NCBI GenBank assembly: GCA_047601145.1
Contig: JASGJW010000001.1
Coordinates: 62,001-126,000, forward strand
Length of the DNA: 64,000 nucleotides
Direction: 5' to 3'
Source: UBA7672 sp047601145
GTDB lineage: Bacteria > Pseudomonadota > Alphaproteobacteria > Caulobacterales > Hyphomonadaceae
Shown here: positions 42,603-51,026 of the stretch, piece after piece
How positions within the stretch are numbered: the first letter of the stretch is position 1
How the letters are laid out: every line of letters starts with the position of its first letter
Notes under the pieces: model-generated
The model's input: only the letters and a program-made list of their open reading frames with translations
Databases searched by the model: none
Told to the model about the DNA's origin: nothing
Made by a program: the position numbers and the translations under genes

Positions 42603-44354
42603 CTAAGAGAAGAAGGTTTCGTATCCTAGCTGTCGGTAGGCGCCCTCGGTTCCGACCTCTGCAAGGATATCCGCGAAAGCTTCCTTCTGCCACGCGTGCC
42701 AGGCATGATACTCACGGCGAGCAAGCTGTGGGCCGTTGCTTCGTTGGTCCACGGCATCCTGCTCGAGGGCCGAATTGACGAAATCATCATCGAACTCGAC
42801 CTGGCCGTCTGAAATCTCCGTCATGTGCCAGAGCAGGTAGTCGTGTTCGCGTACCAACCGCTCATGGACGACGATCGGCAATTCGGATTGCAGGTACTTG
42901 GCCTCCTCCGGCAACAGATAGTTGAGCGCCAACAGGAACAATTGGTCAGTCTCCGAAAGTCCAATCGCGTGCTTCCGCACCAGCTTGTCGAACCGGCTTC
43001 CGAGACTGCGAAACGCATCCTGGTTTGCAAGCCTGCGCCGCTCCGACAAGTTGTTCTCATACTTCCAGCGATTGACCAGTGAACGCACCCTCGGGACTGG
43101 GTGACGGGTAATATATGAGCCGTAATAGCGACGCTGAAGCGTCTCAGGCGGGCGCAAACCCTCAAGCGCATTCAGGCCATGGATGTTCCCGACGACTTTG
43201 AACTCGTGGCTGTCAAAGAGGTCAAAGGCTTCATCAAGGCTGCCAAATTTGGCCTTGGTCCAGTCCTGGCGATCCAGCGACGCTATGAAGTCATTGCCCT
43301 GAGATGCGACCGGACGTTTGCTGGGCGACAGATCCAAGGCATGGGTTGCAAGAATCTGATCATGACGATTCAGGGTGCTTGTGAGCCATTGCGTGGCAGT
43401 TCGGCCAAGGCTCGTCGTCACAAAATAGCGACGACCAGCGCCCCTTGTTGCAGGTTGGGACTGCCTCTCCGGACTTAGCGATGCCCCTACCGCGAGCGTC
43501 TCAGGTGCGCCAGCGCTGGCATATTGCTCAACGGTCGCCACGAGCGATTGGTTTTCAGCGATGAGTTTGGTTTCGCTATCGCCCAGGCGGGCGCACTCGG
43601 CCAGAAGCGAATCGCGCTCAAGTTCTAGAACCGCAAGCCGACCAGCAGCCTCTTCGATCGCTGCGCCGCGACTGGCGCACTCGGCCAAAAGCGAATCGCG
43701 CTCAATTTCTAGAGCCGCAAGCCGACCAGCGGCCTCTTCAATCGCTGCGCCGCGACTGGCGCTCTCGCTCCGCAGCGCATCCAGTTCGGTAGTTGCGTTC
43801 ATCAATTCGTGTCCGGCGGATTCCGCGCGAGCTTTTTCAGTGGCCAGCTCGCTTCTGCAGGCCGACAGGTCGTCCGCGGCGCGGGCACTAAGAGTCTCAA
43901 AGGCCGACGCCAGTCGGCCTAGGGATTCGCTCTGACGAAATGCTTCCGCCAACGCCTGGTCTCTCTCGTCACGTGCAGATGCAATCTCTGATGCCAGTTC
44001 GACAAGTGTGGCCGCGTGCGCATCGCGTTCGGATGCAAAGGCTCGAACGCGCTCCGCTGCTTGGTCCAGCTGGGCCTGGGCGGCATCGAGTCGTTGAACC
44101 AGCTCTTCTGCAACATCTCTCCGTTCTGTCAGGGCTTGCTTGAGCAATGAAATTTCTGAATCCCGCGACTTGGAGAAGTCAGCAAAGTTTTTTTCGTCCT
44201 CTGCAAGCTGCTTGTCGCGCTGTTCGAGTTGCTCGCGGATGAGACCAAGTTCTCGTTCGGCGTCGGCAGTGTTCCGCGCAATCTCAGCCCTAAGCGAATC
44301 AATCCAATCGGACCGGCGCAATTTTCGGACGGCTCTGATCAGGATGTTGGCCAT
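42603..44354 (-). CDS. Coiled-coil protein with C-terminal sulfotransferase-like domain
   Basis: 583 residues from the ATG at 44354. Residues 15-270 are a long predicted coiled coil rich in E, A, R and L heptads, including an exact-period duplication of 28 residues (four heptads). From about 305 the sequence changes to a globular part starting YFVTTSLGRTATQWLTSTL, which resembles the PAPS-binding loop of sulfotransferases; a distal FKVVGNIHGLNALE and RHPVPRVRSLVNRWKYE region fits the 3'-phosphate loop. It might sulfate the glycan or recognise it. No PAPS synthesis genes are present in the window. Fusion of coiled coil and sulfotransferase is known in a few bacterial glycan loci, but the function here is unproven. 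Confidence 0.75.
   Translation of the reverse strand: MANILIRAVRKLRRSDWIDSLRAEIARNTADAERELGLIREQLEQRDKQLAEDEKNFADFSKSRDSEISLLKQALTERRDVAEELVQRLDAAQAQLDQAAERVRAFASERDAHAATLVELASEIASARDERDQALAEAFRQSESLGRLASAFETLSARAADDLSACRSELATEKARAESAGHELMNATTELDALRSESASRGAAIEEAAGRLAALEIERDSLLAECASRGAAIEEAAGRLAVLELERDSLLAECARLGDSETKLIAENQSLVATVEQYASAGAPETLAVGASLSPERQSQPATRGAGRRYFVTTSLGRTATQWLTSTLNRHDQILATHALDLSPSKRPVASQGNDFIASLDRQDWTKAKFGSLDEAFDLFDSHEFKVVGNIHGLNALEGLRPPETLQRRYYGSYITRHPVPRVRSLVNRWKYENNLSERRRLANQDAFRSLGSRFDKLVRKHAIGLSETDQLFLLALNYLLPEEAKYLQSELPIVVHERLVREHDYLLWHMTEISDGQVEFDDDFVNSALEQDAVDQRSNGPQLARREYHAWHAWQKEAFADILAEVGTEGAYRQLGYETFFS
43591..43758. repeat. Tandem duplication, two 84-base units
   Basis: Units at 43591-43674 and 43675-43758 start with gcgcactcgg and end cgcgactg. 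They differ at only a few positions. The unit encodes 28 residues (ASRGAAIEEAAGRLAALEIE and following), exactly four heptads of the coiled coil, so it lengthens the coil without breaking register. A decayed third start follows at 43759. Confidence 0.85.
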
Positions 44355-44560
44355 GGCCAATTGCCTCACCTTTCGAACACGGGCTCATCGTGTGAAGCGT
44401 TGGAACGTCGTGTCCGACGGTGTGATGAACCAGGCCCAACTCGGGCCCACAACTACACTACGCAAGCCCCGAGGCTTCGTGTCAACATCGCTAGAATGGC
44501 AATGTCGTCACGAACTCCTCAGTGGCCTAGCTTTACCTTGTGAGATTGCTCGCCCGGGCC

Positions 44561-45553
44561 CTAAGCCTCGGCAAAATAGTTTTTTCTATTTACGTGTTCA
44601 TCTGCATTGGTTTGGAGCCAGTTCCAGGTTTTCTCCAGCCCCTCGCGCAAAGTCGTTGTCGGATTGTAGTTAATCCATTCGCGTGCACGTGAGATGTCCA
44701 TAACCCTGCGCGGGAACCCTGCAGGCTTCGATTTGTCCCATTCGTGCTTGAAGTCGATGAACTCGTGCAACGTGTCGACAAGATGCTTGATGGAGATGCC
44801 TTCCCCGCTCGCTAGGTTGACGAACGAGTCCCGCGTGCCGTGATGCAGCGCAAGGATACAACCTTCCGCGCAGTCGGTCGCATAGGCGAAATCGCGGATC
44901 GCACTGCCATCTCCCCAGATTACAACCGGGTCCTCGCCGCGATGAATGCGCATCAGGAGCGATGGCACAACCATCGCCGACTCCGGCTTGAAGCTGTCGC
45001 CCGGGCCATAGACGTTGCACGGACGAACGATCGCGAAATTATCGAGACCATATTGAACACGATAGGTCTGAACCTGCATCTCAGCGATCCGTTTCGCCCA
45101 GCCTGGATAGTGATCCATGGGCGGCTGGTTCTCGCTATAGTCTTCTTCCTTGAACACCTCGGCTGCGGCGTAGGCGCCGATCGTCGAGGTATAAAGAACG
45201 CGCTTGGCACCGTTCCTGCGCGCCGCTTCCAGCATGTTGGTGTTCATCATCAAGAGCGGCACGAGAAAGCTCGCCGGTTTCGACTTCGTAACGTCCACCG
45301 AGCCTTTGATGCCAGCGACATGGAAAACGTGATCCATGTCGTGCGTGATGTCCTTGCAGACATTGTAATCCGTCAGGTCGGCATACACATGGTCTGCTTT
45401 TGGGTGGACTTTGATGTTGTCGAGGGAGACGCATTTCACATTCGCGCCAGCGTCACAGAGCAAACGCACCACCTCGCGACCAATCATGCCGGTGCCGCCC
45501 GTCACGACACAGTTGGAACCCTTGAAGGAATTCAACACTTTTTCGGAAATCAT
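44561..45553 (-). CDS. NAD-dependent epimerase/reductase (GDP-fucose-synthase-like SDR)
   Basis: 330-residue extended SDR: NCVVTGGTGMIGREVVRLL is the glycine motif, LYTSTIGAYA the Ser/Thr region, and IVRPCNVYGPGDSFKPESAM and AIRDFAYATDC are typical of GDP-4-keto-6-deoxymannose reductases. The catalytic helix reads MDHYPGWAKRIAEMQ: the Tyr is five residues before the Lys, not four, because two residues are missing relative to the SDRs at 28872 and 37100. It is on the opposite strand from the operon at 37-42 kb. It lies 206 bases upstream of the sulfotransferase-like gene in the same direction. Confidence 0.85.
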   Translation of the reverse strand: MISEKVLNSFKGSNCVVTGGTGMIGREVVRLLCDAGANVKCVSLDNIKVHPKADHVYADLTDYNVCKDITHDMDHVFHVAGIKGSVDVTKSKPASFLVPLLMMNTNMLEAARRNGAKRVLYTSTIGAYAAAEVFKEEDYSENQPPMDHYPGWAKRIAEMQVQTYRVQYGLDNFAIVRPCNVYGPGDSFKPESAMVVPSLLMRIHRGEDPVVIWGDGSAIRDFAYATDCAEGCILALHHGTRDSFVNLASGEGISIKHLVDTLHEFIDFKHEWDKSKPAGFPRRVMDISRAREWINYNPTTTLREGLEKTWNWLQTNADEHVNRKNYFAEA

Positions 45554-45808
45554 GTTCGCTCACTCGATCTGGCGTGTAGACAATTGGCGCCCTGATACTG
45601 CCGAGGCGCGTCGCGCGACCTTGTAACCAAAACCCAATCGGGTGTCACGGCGCCGAAAGACGAGGCAATTCAATGCAGGTCGGGCCCGCCTATAGATTCG
45701 GGCACGGCCGGAACAGTCAGGTAGCGGAGCGAATGAACCTTGCGGATCGAGGCCAACGATGCGGGCAGCGATCGTTCAGCACTGTCGTGCGCGGAGACTT
45801 GCAGTGGA

Positions 45809-46375
45809 CTATGGCGTGTCTGGCCGTTCGCTGAGCGCCAAAGCAAGCGCCGCAACATCGCCAAGCAGTCCAATTTCTCCCGCGGCCATTGCCTGGCGCG
45901 CGTCGATCTCACTAATCAGTACGACCTCCATATCCTCAAGATCGCCGGACGCCGGATCTTGCTTGCGCAGCGCCTGTTCGCACCGGAACAGCTCACATTC
46001 GCCAACATGCTGATTGGCATGAATCGGAAAGCGACCGAGGGAGCGCCATCGGTGGGCGACATAGCCGGTTTCCTCCAGAAGCTCCCGCTCGGCTGTCTGG
46101 CGCATTGTCTCCTGGGGTTCCATGCGTCCTCCCGGAAAGGTCAGGCAGACCTTGCGAGCGCCATGCTTGTATTGCCGCAACATTATGAAGTCCCCGTCTT
46201 CTGTCGTGGCCACGACAGCGCATGAGGGCCTGGAATTGATCTGGTAATAGCCGTTCACCACGCGGCCGTTCGGAAGCTCCACATCTTCGGCCGTGACCTC
46301 GATGTGGGGCGGGTCGGCCAGCAGTACGCGGCGGCGCAAGACCTTCCACTTTGTCCCCGGCTTTTCACTTGTCAC
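45809..46375 (-). CDS. NUDIX hydrolase
   Basis: 188 residues with a complete Nudix box: GGRMEPQETMRQTAERELLE followed by ETGY, the G-x5-E-x7-REUxEExGU pattern. DFIMLRQYKHGARKVCLTFP before it resembles ADP-ribose/GDP-mannose pyrophosphatases, and EVVLISEIDARQAM follows. It may hydrolyse a nucleotide sugar and so regulate or recycle precursors. Its start overlaps the stop of the upstream GT2 gene by 11 bases. A substrate cannot be assigned from sequence alone. Confidence 0.88.
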   Translation of the reverse strand: MTSEKPGTKWKVLRRRVLLADPPHIEVTAEDVELPNGRVVNGYYQINSRPSCAVVATTEDGDFIMLRQYKHGARKVCLTFPGGRMEPQETMRQTAERELLEETGYVAHRWRSLGRFPIHANQHVGECELFRCEQALRKQDPASGDLEDMEVVLISEIDARQAMAAGEIGLLGDVAALALALSERPDTP

Positions 46376-47246
46376 TGGCTTGCCTCCAGCCGAGCTTGCG
46401 CATCAGGGCGCGTCGCCCGATGCCGAATGCCTGCCGCAGTGTTGGAACCTGAAGCGGTGGAGCAGGCAGGTTTGTGACGTCTTCAAACCTGTGCTCGGCG
46501 ACGAGGTCCTTGTGCTTTTGCGCAACCCGCTCGCGCCAGGGCGCATGAAGGCTTGCACGCGCGATGACCTCATCCTTCTCCCGCGCCATGCGGTAGAGTG
46601 AGGTCACCTCGGCCACGGCGAGGCAATTGCTGTGCGCCGAATATCGTATCCACAAATCCCAATCCTCAAGGTACTCCAGCGCGGGATCAAAACCGCCGAC
46701 ATCCAGAAATAGACTTCTGCGAAACAACGCAGCCTGAATCGGGAATTGATTGTGGAGCCAGAGCCGGGTTCGGGAGAATTGCTCAAAGGGAGCAGCTGGG
46801 CGCAATTCTGGATTTCGCGCCTGCCCCGAGCTCAGACCATCGCAGATCACGATGTCCGCCCGGGCGTAGACCAGGTCGGCCTCAGAGGCGGAGATCAAAG
46901 CGCGTGACAAAGTCTCGATGTGATTGGGATAGAGCTCATCGTCCTCATCCAGCAGGCCGACGATATTTCCTTGCGATGCCGCAAGGCCTGCGTTTGCCGC
47001 AACACATCGTCCCGAATGTGGAATTGTCAGATACCGAAACTCAATCGCACCGCTGGTCGCAAACCGTTCAACCAATGTTTTCGCATGCTGCGATCCGTCC
47101 TCGACGACAATCACTTCGAATGGAGGTCGTGTCTGACGATTGATGCTGTCCAGGGCGCCTTGAAGCAGCTCCAAGCGTCGTCCCATCGTACGGACAACCA
47201 GACTGACATTAGCGCTTGGAGGCGAGCCGGCAGGACTGACCGTCAT
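46365..47246 (-). CDS. Family 2 glycosyltransferase
   Basis: 293-residue GT2 enzyme: NVSLVVRTMGRRLELLQGAL opens the fold, FEVIVVEDGSQHA is the donor-site segment and IVGLLDEDDELYPNH carries the acidic metal site. LEYLEDWDLWIRYSAHSN contains the catalytic ED. The last 60 residues are basic. It begins at ATG opposite the Wzm gene and leads a leftward unit with the NUDIX gene (11-base overlap). It probably transfers a sugar to the glycan at the cytoplasmic face; donor unknown. Confidence 0.9.
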   Translation of the reverse strand: MTVSPAGSPPSANVSLVVRTMGRRLELLQGALDSINRQTRPPFEVIVVEDGSQHAKTLVERFATSGAIEFRYLTIPHSGRCVAANAGLAASQGNIVGLLDEDDELYPNHIETLSRALISASEADLVYARADIVICDGLSSGQARNPELRPAAPFEQFSRTRLWLHNQFPIQAALFRRSLFLDVGGFDPALEYLEDWDLWIRYSAHSNCLAVAEVTSLYRMAREKDEVIARASLHAPWRERVAQKHKDLVAEHRFEDVTNLPAPPLQVPTLRQAFGIGRRALMRKLGWRQASDK

Positions 47247-47440
47247 TTCGCTTTTTCAGCTCCCACCTGCGCTTCTCGACACCAAGCGCCCTGAGAAGAG
47301 GCTAAAACGCCCATGTTTCTCTAGGTTTAGTGATCCAGCAACGCAAGTGACCGACTTTAAAGGGATTCCTGCGCTGTCTTGGTCGCCTTGATCGCCCAAG
47401 TCCTTTGAACTAGTCCTCTTTTGCAGTCTGGGAGCTTTGC

Positions 47441-48322
47441 TTGGAACCTGCCGACTCTGAGCTGAAGCCGCGCGAGGGGCTGTCCAGGTGGTTGATGAGG
47501 CCGCGGCGGCAAGGGCTTGCGCCTCCGCCGTTGGCGGATACCGGCATCTGGATCGGCATGGACGACATCTGGAGAGGGCTGCAGACGTGGCCGATCTGGA
47601 TGCGCGTTGCGCGCCAGGACATTGGCCTGCGTTACAAGCGTTCGATCATCGGGCCATTCTGGATCAGCCTCAGCCTTGCCGCGATGGTGGTCGGCATGGC
47701 TCTTCTATACTCCCAGATCTTCCATACGGAGTTCAAGGGATACCTGACGCATTTGGCCGTCAGCCTGCTTTGCTGGAACTACATCTCCGTCGCGATCAAC
47801 GAAAGCTGCAGCGTTCTGGCTGACGAAGGCTTGTTGCGAGCATTGCCAGTATCGATCACAGGACTTTCCGGACGGATGATGATGCGCAACGCGATCATCT
47901 TCTTCCATAACATGCTGACCGTCCTGGTCATGCTCCTGATCTTCCAGGCGCCCTTTCATCTTTCGGCCCTAAACGCCATCTGGGGCATTGCCGTCTATGC
48001 TGCCTTTGCGGTGATCCTCGGTACAATTCTTGGACCTATCTGTCTGCGCTTCCGCGATCTCTCTCAGGTTATCGCCAATATCGTTCAGATCATCTTCTTC
48101 CTGACGCCGATCGTTTGGCAGGCCGACCAGATCGGCGGTCGCGTGGCATTTGTCACGATGAACCCGATCTACCATTTGCTGGAAGTTGTCCGTGCCCCGA
48201 TACTCGGTCAGCCCGTGCATATCGACACGTGGATTTTCATCGGCGTGATGCTGACCGTTGGGCTTTGCCTTGCGCTGATAACGCTGTCGATGACCCGCCG
48301 TCGCGTCTATATGTGGATGTGA
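47441..48322 (+). CDS. wzm: Polysaccharide ABC transporter permease (Wzm/KpsM-like)
   Basis: 293 residues with about six membrane helices after a 40-residue cytoplasmic N-terminus. MRVARQDIGLRYKRSIIGPF is the family segment before helix 1, and FFLTPIVWQADQIGG, MNPIYHLLEVVRAPILGQ near the C-terminus match ABC-2 polysaccharide exporters. It starts at TTG with GGGAG 6 bases upstream. The ATP-binding gene follows 9 bases later. Together they would export the finished undecaprenyl- or lipid-linked glycan to the periplasm. The 194-base gap to the divergent GT2 gene probably contains both promoters. Confidence 0.92.
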   Translation: MEPADSELKPREGLSRWLMRPRRQGLAPPPLADTGIWIGMDDIWRGLQTWPIWMRVARQDIGLRYKRSIIGPFWISLSLAAMVVGMALLYSQIFHTEFKGYLTHLAVSLLCWNYISVAINESCSVLADEGLLRALPVSITGLSGRMMMRNAIIFFHNMLTVLVMLLIFQAPFHLSALNAIWGIAVYAAFAVILGTILGPICLRFRDLSQVIANIVQIIFFLTPIVWQADQIGGRVAFVTMNPIYHLLEVVRAPILGQPVHIDTWIFIGVMLTVGLCLALITLSMTRRRVYMWM

Positions 48323-48331
48323 GTAAGTAAC

Positions 48332-49150
48332 GTGGCTTTCATAACCCTCGACAACGTTTCACTCGAATATCCGATATTCGACATCACAGCGCGATCGCTG
48401 AAAGTTTCGATCATTCAACAGGCCGTCGGATCCAAACTGGCCAAGGATCGCGGCATCATCCGCATTCAGGCGCTGCGCGATCTCAACCTGCAGATCCGGG
48501 AAGGCGACCGGGTTGGTCTTGTCGGTCATAACGGTTCGGGAAAATCGACCCTTCTTCGCGTGCTTGCCGGCGTCACGTTTCCGCAGCGTGGACGCGTTCG
48601 GATACGTGGACGCGTTATTCCGCTGATCGAACGCGGCCTGGGCATCAACGCTGAACTGACCGGGCGGCAAAACATTTCCCTGCCCCTTCTGCTTCTCGGC
48701 GCAACGCCTAGCGAAGTCCAGGAGGCCCAGAAAACCATACCGGAGTGGACGGGCCTTGGAGAATTCATGGACCTTCCGGTCCGGACCTACTCCGAAGGCA
48801 TGCGATCGCGCCTGATGTTCGCAATTTCGACCGCTATCAAAGGCGACATTCTGCTTCTCGACGAATGGCTTGGCGCCGGCGATGCGCAATTCATCTCAGC
48901 TGCCAGCAAACGCATGGATGACATGCTTGCCTCAGCCGGCATCATGGTTGTCGCGAGCCACTCCAACGACATCATCGAGCGCTTCTGCAACAAAGCGATC
49001 TGGATGGAGAAAGGCGAAATTGTCGCCATCGGACCGCCGCCAATGGTTCTCGACCTGTACGCTCGCGGCGTCCGGCCTCCCGAAGCTGAGGTTCTCGAAA
49101 TGACACGCAGGGAAGCTTCTGGCGGCAACCGACAATCGGCGCCGGGCTGA
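48332..49150 (+). CDS. wzt: Polysaccharide ABC transporter ATPase (Wzt/KpsT-like)
   Basis: 272 residues starting at GTG. Walker A is GLVGHNGSGKSTLLRVLAG, the signature is RTYSEGMRSRLMFAI, and Walker B is DILLLDEWLGAGD with VVASHSNDII as the H-loop. It ends shortly after the ATPase domain, so it lacks the carbohydrate-binding C-terminal domain of O-antigen Wzt proteins that recognise chain terminators. Its substrate selection is therefore more like KpsT or teichoic-acid TagH-like exporters. It is 9 bases after the permease gene and 11 bases before the phosphatase gene. Confidence 0.93.
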   Translation: MAFITLDNVSLEYPIFDITARSLKVSIIQQAVGSKLAKDRGIIRIQALRDLNLQIREGDRVGLVGHNGSGKSTLLRVLAGVTFPQRGRVRIRGRVIPLIERGLGINAELTGRQNISLPLLLLGATPSEVQEAQKTIPEWTGLGEFMDLPVRTYSEGMRSRLMFAISTAIKGDILLLDEWLGAGDAQFISAASKRMDDMLASAGIMVVASHSNDIIERFCNKAIWMEKGEIVAIGPPPMVLDLYARGVRPPEAEVLEMTRREASGGNRQSAPG

Positions 49151-49161
49151 GGCCTGCATTC

Positions 49162-50007
49162 TTGACTGATCTCGATCTGGCAATCCGTCTGACGGAAATC
49201 ATGCGGGAAACTGCTCGGACCGAGATTCTCCCAAGATATCTGCAGTCCGATCTCAGCATAAAGACGAAGGCGCACGCCGGCGATCTGTCGACAGACGCCG
49301 ACCTCGCCGCAGAGAGGCGGATCGTCGATCAACTTCGCGCGGAATTTCCCAGCGCCTGCATTGTTGGCGAAGAAGCTGATTGGGTTGACCGGCAACAGCA
49401 CACAAGCCTGCTCGAAGCCGATCTCGCCTTTACAATCGACCCGCTCGATGGCACCGCGAATTTTGTCGCCGGCTTGCCCCTCTTTGCTGTGATCGTGGCA
49501 GCGGCGAGGGGCGGGCGTACGCATGCTGCGGCGATCCTGGATCCGTTCTCGGATGATGTGATGTATGCCGCTGAGGGATTTGGCGCTTGGCGCCAGACCC
49601 GGACAAGCGCGGCGCAACGAATTTCGGTTAGACAGCGCAGATCCTTCCAGCAGGCGCAGGCGGCGGGCATCAGCTTGAGCCTTCCTGCGCACGCGCGGGC
49701 GAGGATCCTCAGTAAGATTGGCGAGCAGCCCTCTCCGACAATCCTTCATTGCTCAGGTCATGAATACCGTCTTGTCGCTTCCGGTCATCGCGACTTCCTG
49801 CTCCACGTTTCAAAGCACCTTAAGCCCTGGGATCACGCTGCTGGACTTCTCCTGTGCCGCGAGGCCGGAGGATATGCCGCCAGCCTCGATGGCGAGGAAT
49901 GGACAGGCCTTCATCCTCAGCGCTCCATCCTTTGTGCTTCGTCACAGCAATTGTGGCAGGACCTGCGCGACTGGTTGGAACTTGAGCGCGTTGCAGAATG
50001 CGAATGA
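49162..50007 (+). CDS. Inositol monophosphatase-family phosphatase
   Basis: 281 residues of the metal-dependent IMPase superfamily. IVGEEADW, FTIDPLDGTANFVAGLPLFA and KPWDHAAGLLLCREAGG contain the acidic metal ligands, in family order. The ANFVAGLP sequence is closer to IMPase/SuhB than to the CysQ form (which usually has TKEF), but PAP hydrolysis to support the sulfotransferase-like protein at 42603 cannot be excluded. It starts at a TTG 11 bases after the wzt stop, so the three genes form an operon. It may dephosphorylate a sugar phosphate or recycle a nucleotide product. Confidence 0.88.
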   Translation: MTDLDLAIRLTEIMRETARTEILPRYLQSDLSIKTKAHAGDLSTDADLAAERRIVDQLRAEFPSACIVGEEADWVDRQQHTSLLEADLAFTIDPLDGTANFVAGLPLFAVIVAAARGGRTHAAAILDPFSDDVMYAAEGFGAWRQTRTSAAQRISVRQRRSFQQAQAAGISLSLPAHARARILSKIGEQPSPTILHCSGHEYRLVASGHRDFLLHVSKHLKPWDHAAGLLLCREAGGYAASLDGEEWTGLHPQRSILCASSQQLWQDLRDWLELERVAECE

Positions 50008-50051
50008 CGCCCGCGCCGATCGCGCCGTTCACCGGAACATAGATGATCGGA

Positions 50052-50720
50052 CTAGATCTTCCGGATCAGATAGTTCGGGTTCTTGTCGGCAATCTCATAG
50101 CGGCCGGTTGCGAGCGCTTCGTGGGTGACGCGCGTGACATCGGGAAAGATGCCGTTGTCCAAACTGTCGTCGAAGAGAATGAAGCCTCCGCTCGCAAGAT
50201 GCTGGTCGACATGGTCGAAATCGGATTTGACGGCTTCGTAAGCGTGCCAGCCGTCAATGTGAGCAAATCCGATCGCGCCCCCCAGAACTACGCTCCGGTC
50301 GAACAGATCGACGACCTGTCGCTTCGCATTCCACATCTCAAAGAAGTCGTCGGCTGAGGCCTCAATCGCGTGAGGCAGGGACTGGCGCGAAAAGAAGCTT
50401 AGATTGCGACGAAAGCTTTCGATCACAAAGCTCCGGTATTCGTGCTTGTCGATGTCCGTTCCGGCTATCAGGCCGACGGGAAACGGCCACGGGTCGCAGG
50501 AAAATATCGGCTCACTGCGGCCATGCTGTCTTGCAAGGTAGCCGATTGCATTGAGCGACAGGCCGCAACAGTTTCCGATCTCGAGGATGGCGCCGCCTTC
50601 GGGCATGTTGCGCAGTGCGTGGTCAAACAGGGACGGGGAGCCGGGGTTCAGGAATCCCGCGTTGACCGAGGTCAGGAAAGTTCCGAACTCCTCATTGTAT
50701 TGCTCTAATGCACGGGTCAC
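50052..50720 (-). CDS. Class I SAM-dependent methyltransferase (Methyltransf_24-like)
   Basis: 222 residues from a GTG. GGAILEIGNCCGLSLNAIGYL is the SAM loop in a variant form (GNCCG), FSCDPWPF the acidic strand, and GFAHIDGWHAYEAVKSDFDH plus GGFILFDDSLD the metal-site region characteristic of TylF/cephalosporin hydroxylase-like sugar methyltransferases. It lies downstream of the RTX1 gene in the same direction and tail-to-tail with the IMPase gene (44 bases). It may methylate the same glycan as the two other methyltransferases; the acceptor is unknown. Confidence 0.8.
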   Translation of the reverse strand: MTRALEQYNEEFGTFLTSVNAGFLNPGSPSLFDHALRNMPEGGAILEIGNCCGLSLNAIGYLARQHGRSEPIFSCDPWPFPVGLIAGTDIDKHEYRSFVIESFRRNLSFFSRQSLPHAIEASADDFFEMWNAKRQVVDLFDRSVVLGGAIGFAHIDGWHAYEAVKSDFDHVDQHLASGGFILFDDSLDNGIFPDVTRVTHEALATGRYEIADKNPNYLIRKI

Positions 50721-51026
50721 TCGCGCGTTCTTTCTCGACGGGCAGGATGCCCTCTCGAGTGAGGTAGTTCCCGCACGAGCGCGAACAATGGCTGCTTCAA
50801 TCGCGCCAGCACTCGTACTGGCAAGTCGGCAAAGTGCAGGGAGTCCTGTTCGCGTACTCGCAAACTATTGAGCAGTCAGGTAGAACGCGGAACGCGTTCT
50901 GAAGATGTGCCCCTTCGCTTGAGCGAGTGTTCGAGGTCCATCCAGGCAGTTGGCGTTCAAGGAAGTGGCGAGTTTCTGGCGAGTGCGCCAATGATCCACG
51001 TTCTCAGTCCGCCTCGTTGCTTTGGA
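50721..51026. other. Intergenic region downstream of RTX1
   Basis: 306 bases between the RTX1 stop and the methyltransferase start, both leftward. It contains a perfect 8-base inverted repeat, AGAACGCG (50882-50889) and CGCGTTCT (50893-50900), with a 3-base loop, 127 bases past the RTX1 stop. No T-tract accompanies it, so it is a hairpin or a 19-base palindromic operator, not a clear terminator. The methyltransferase promoter probably lies here. No gene is seen. Confidence 0.45.

Noticed and set aside
42603..42660. Wzz-like chain-length regulator for the coiled-coil protein
   Set aside because: No flanking transmembrane helices or proline-rich Wzz motif; the C-terminal domain fits sulfotransferases better.
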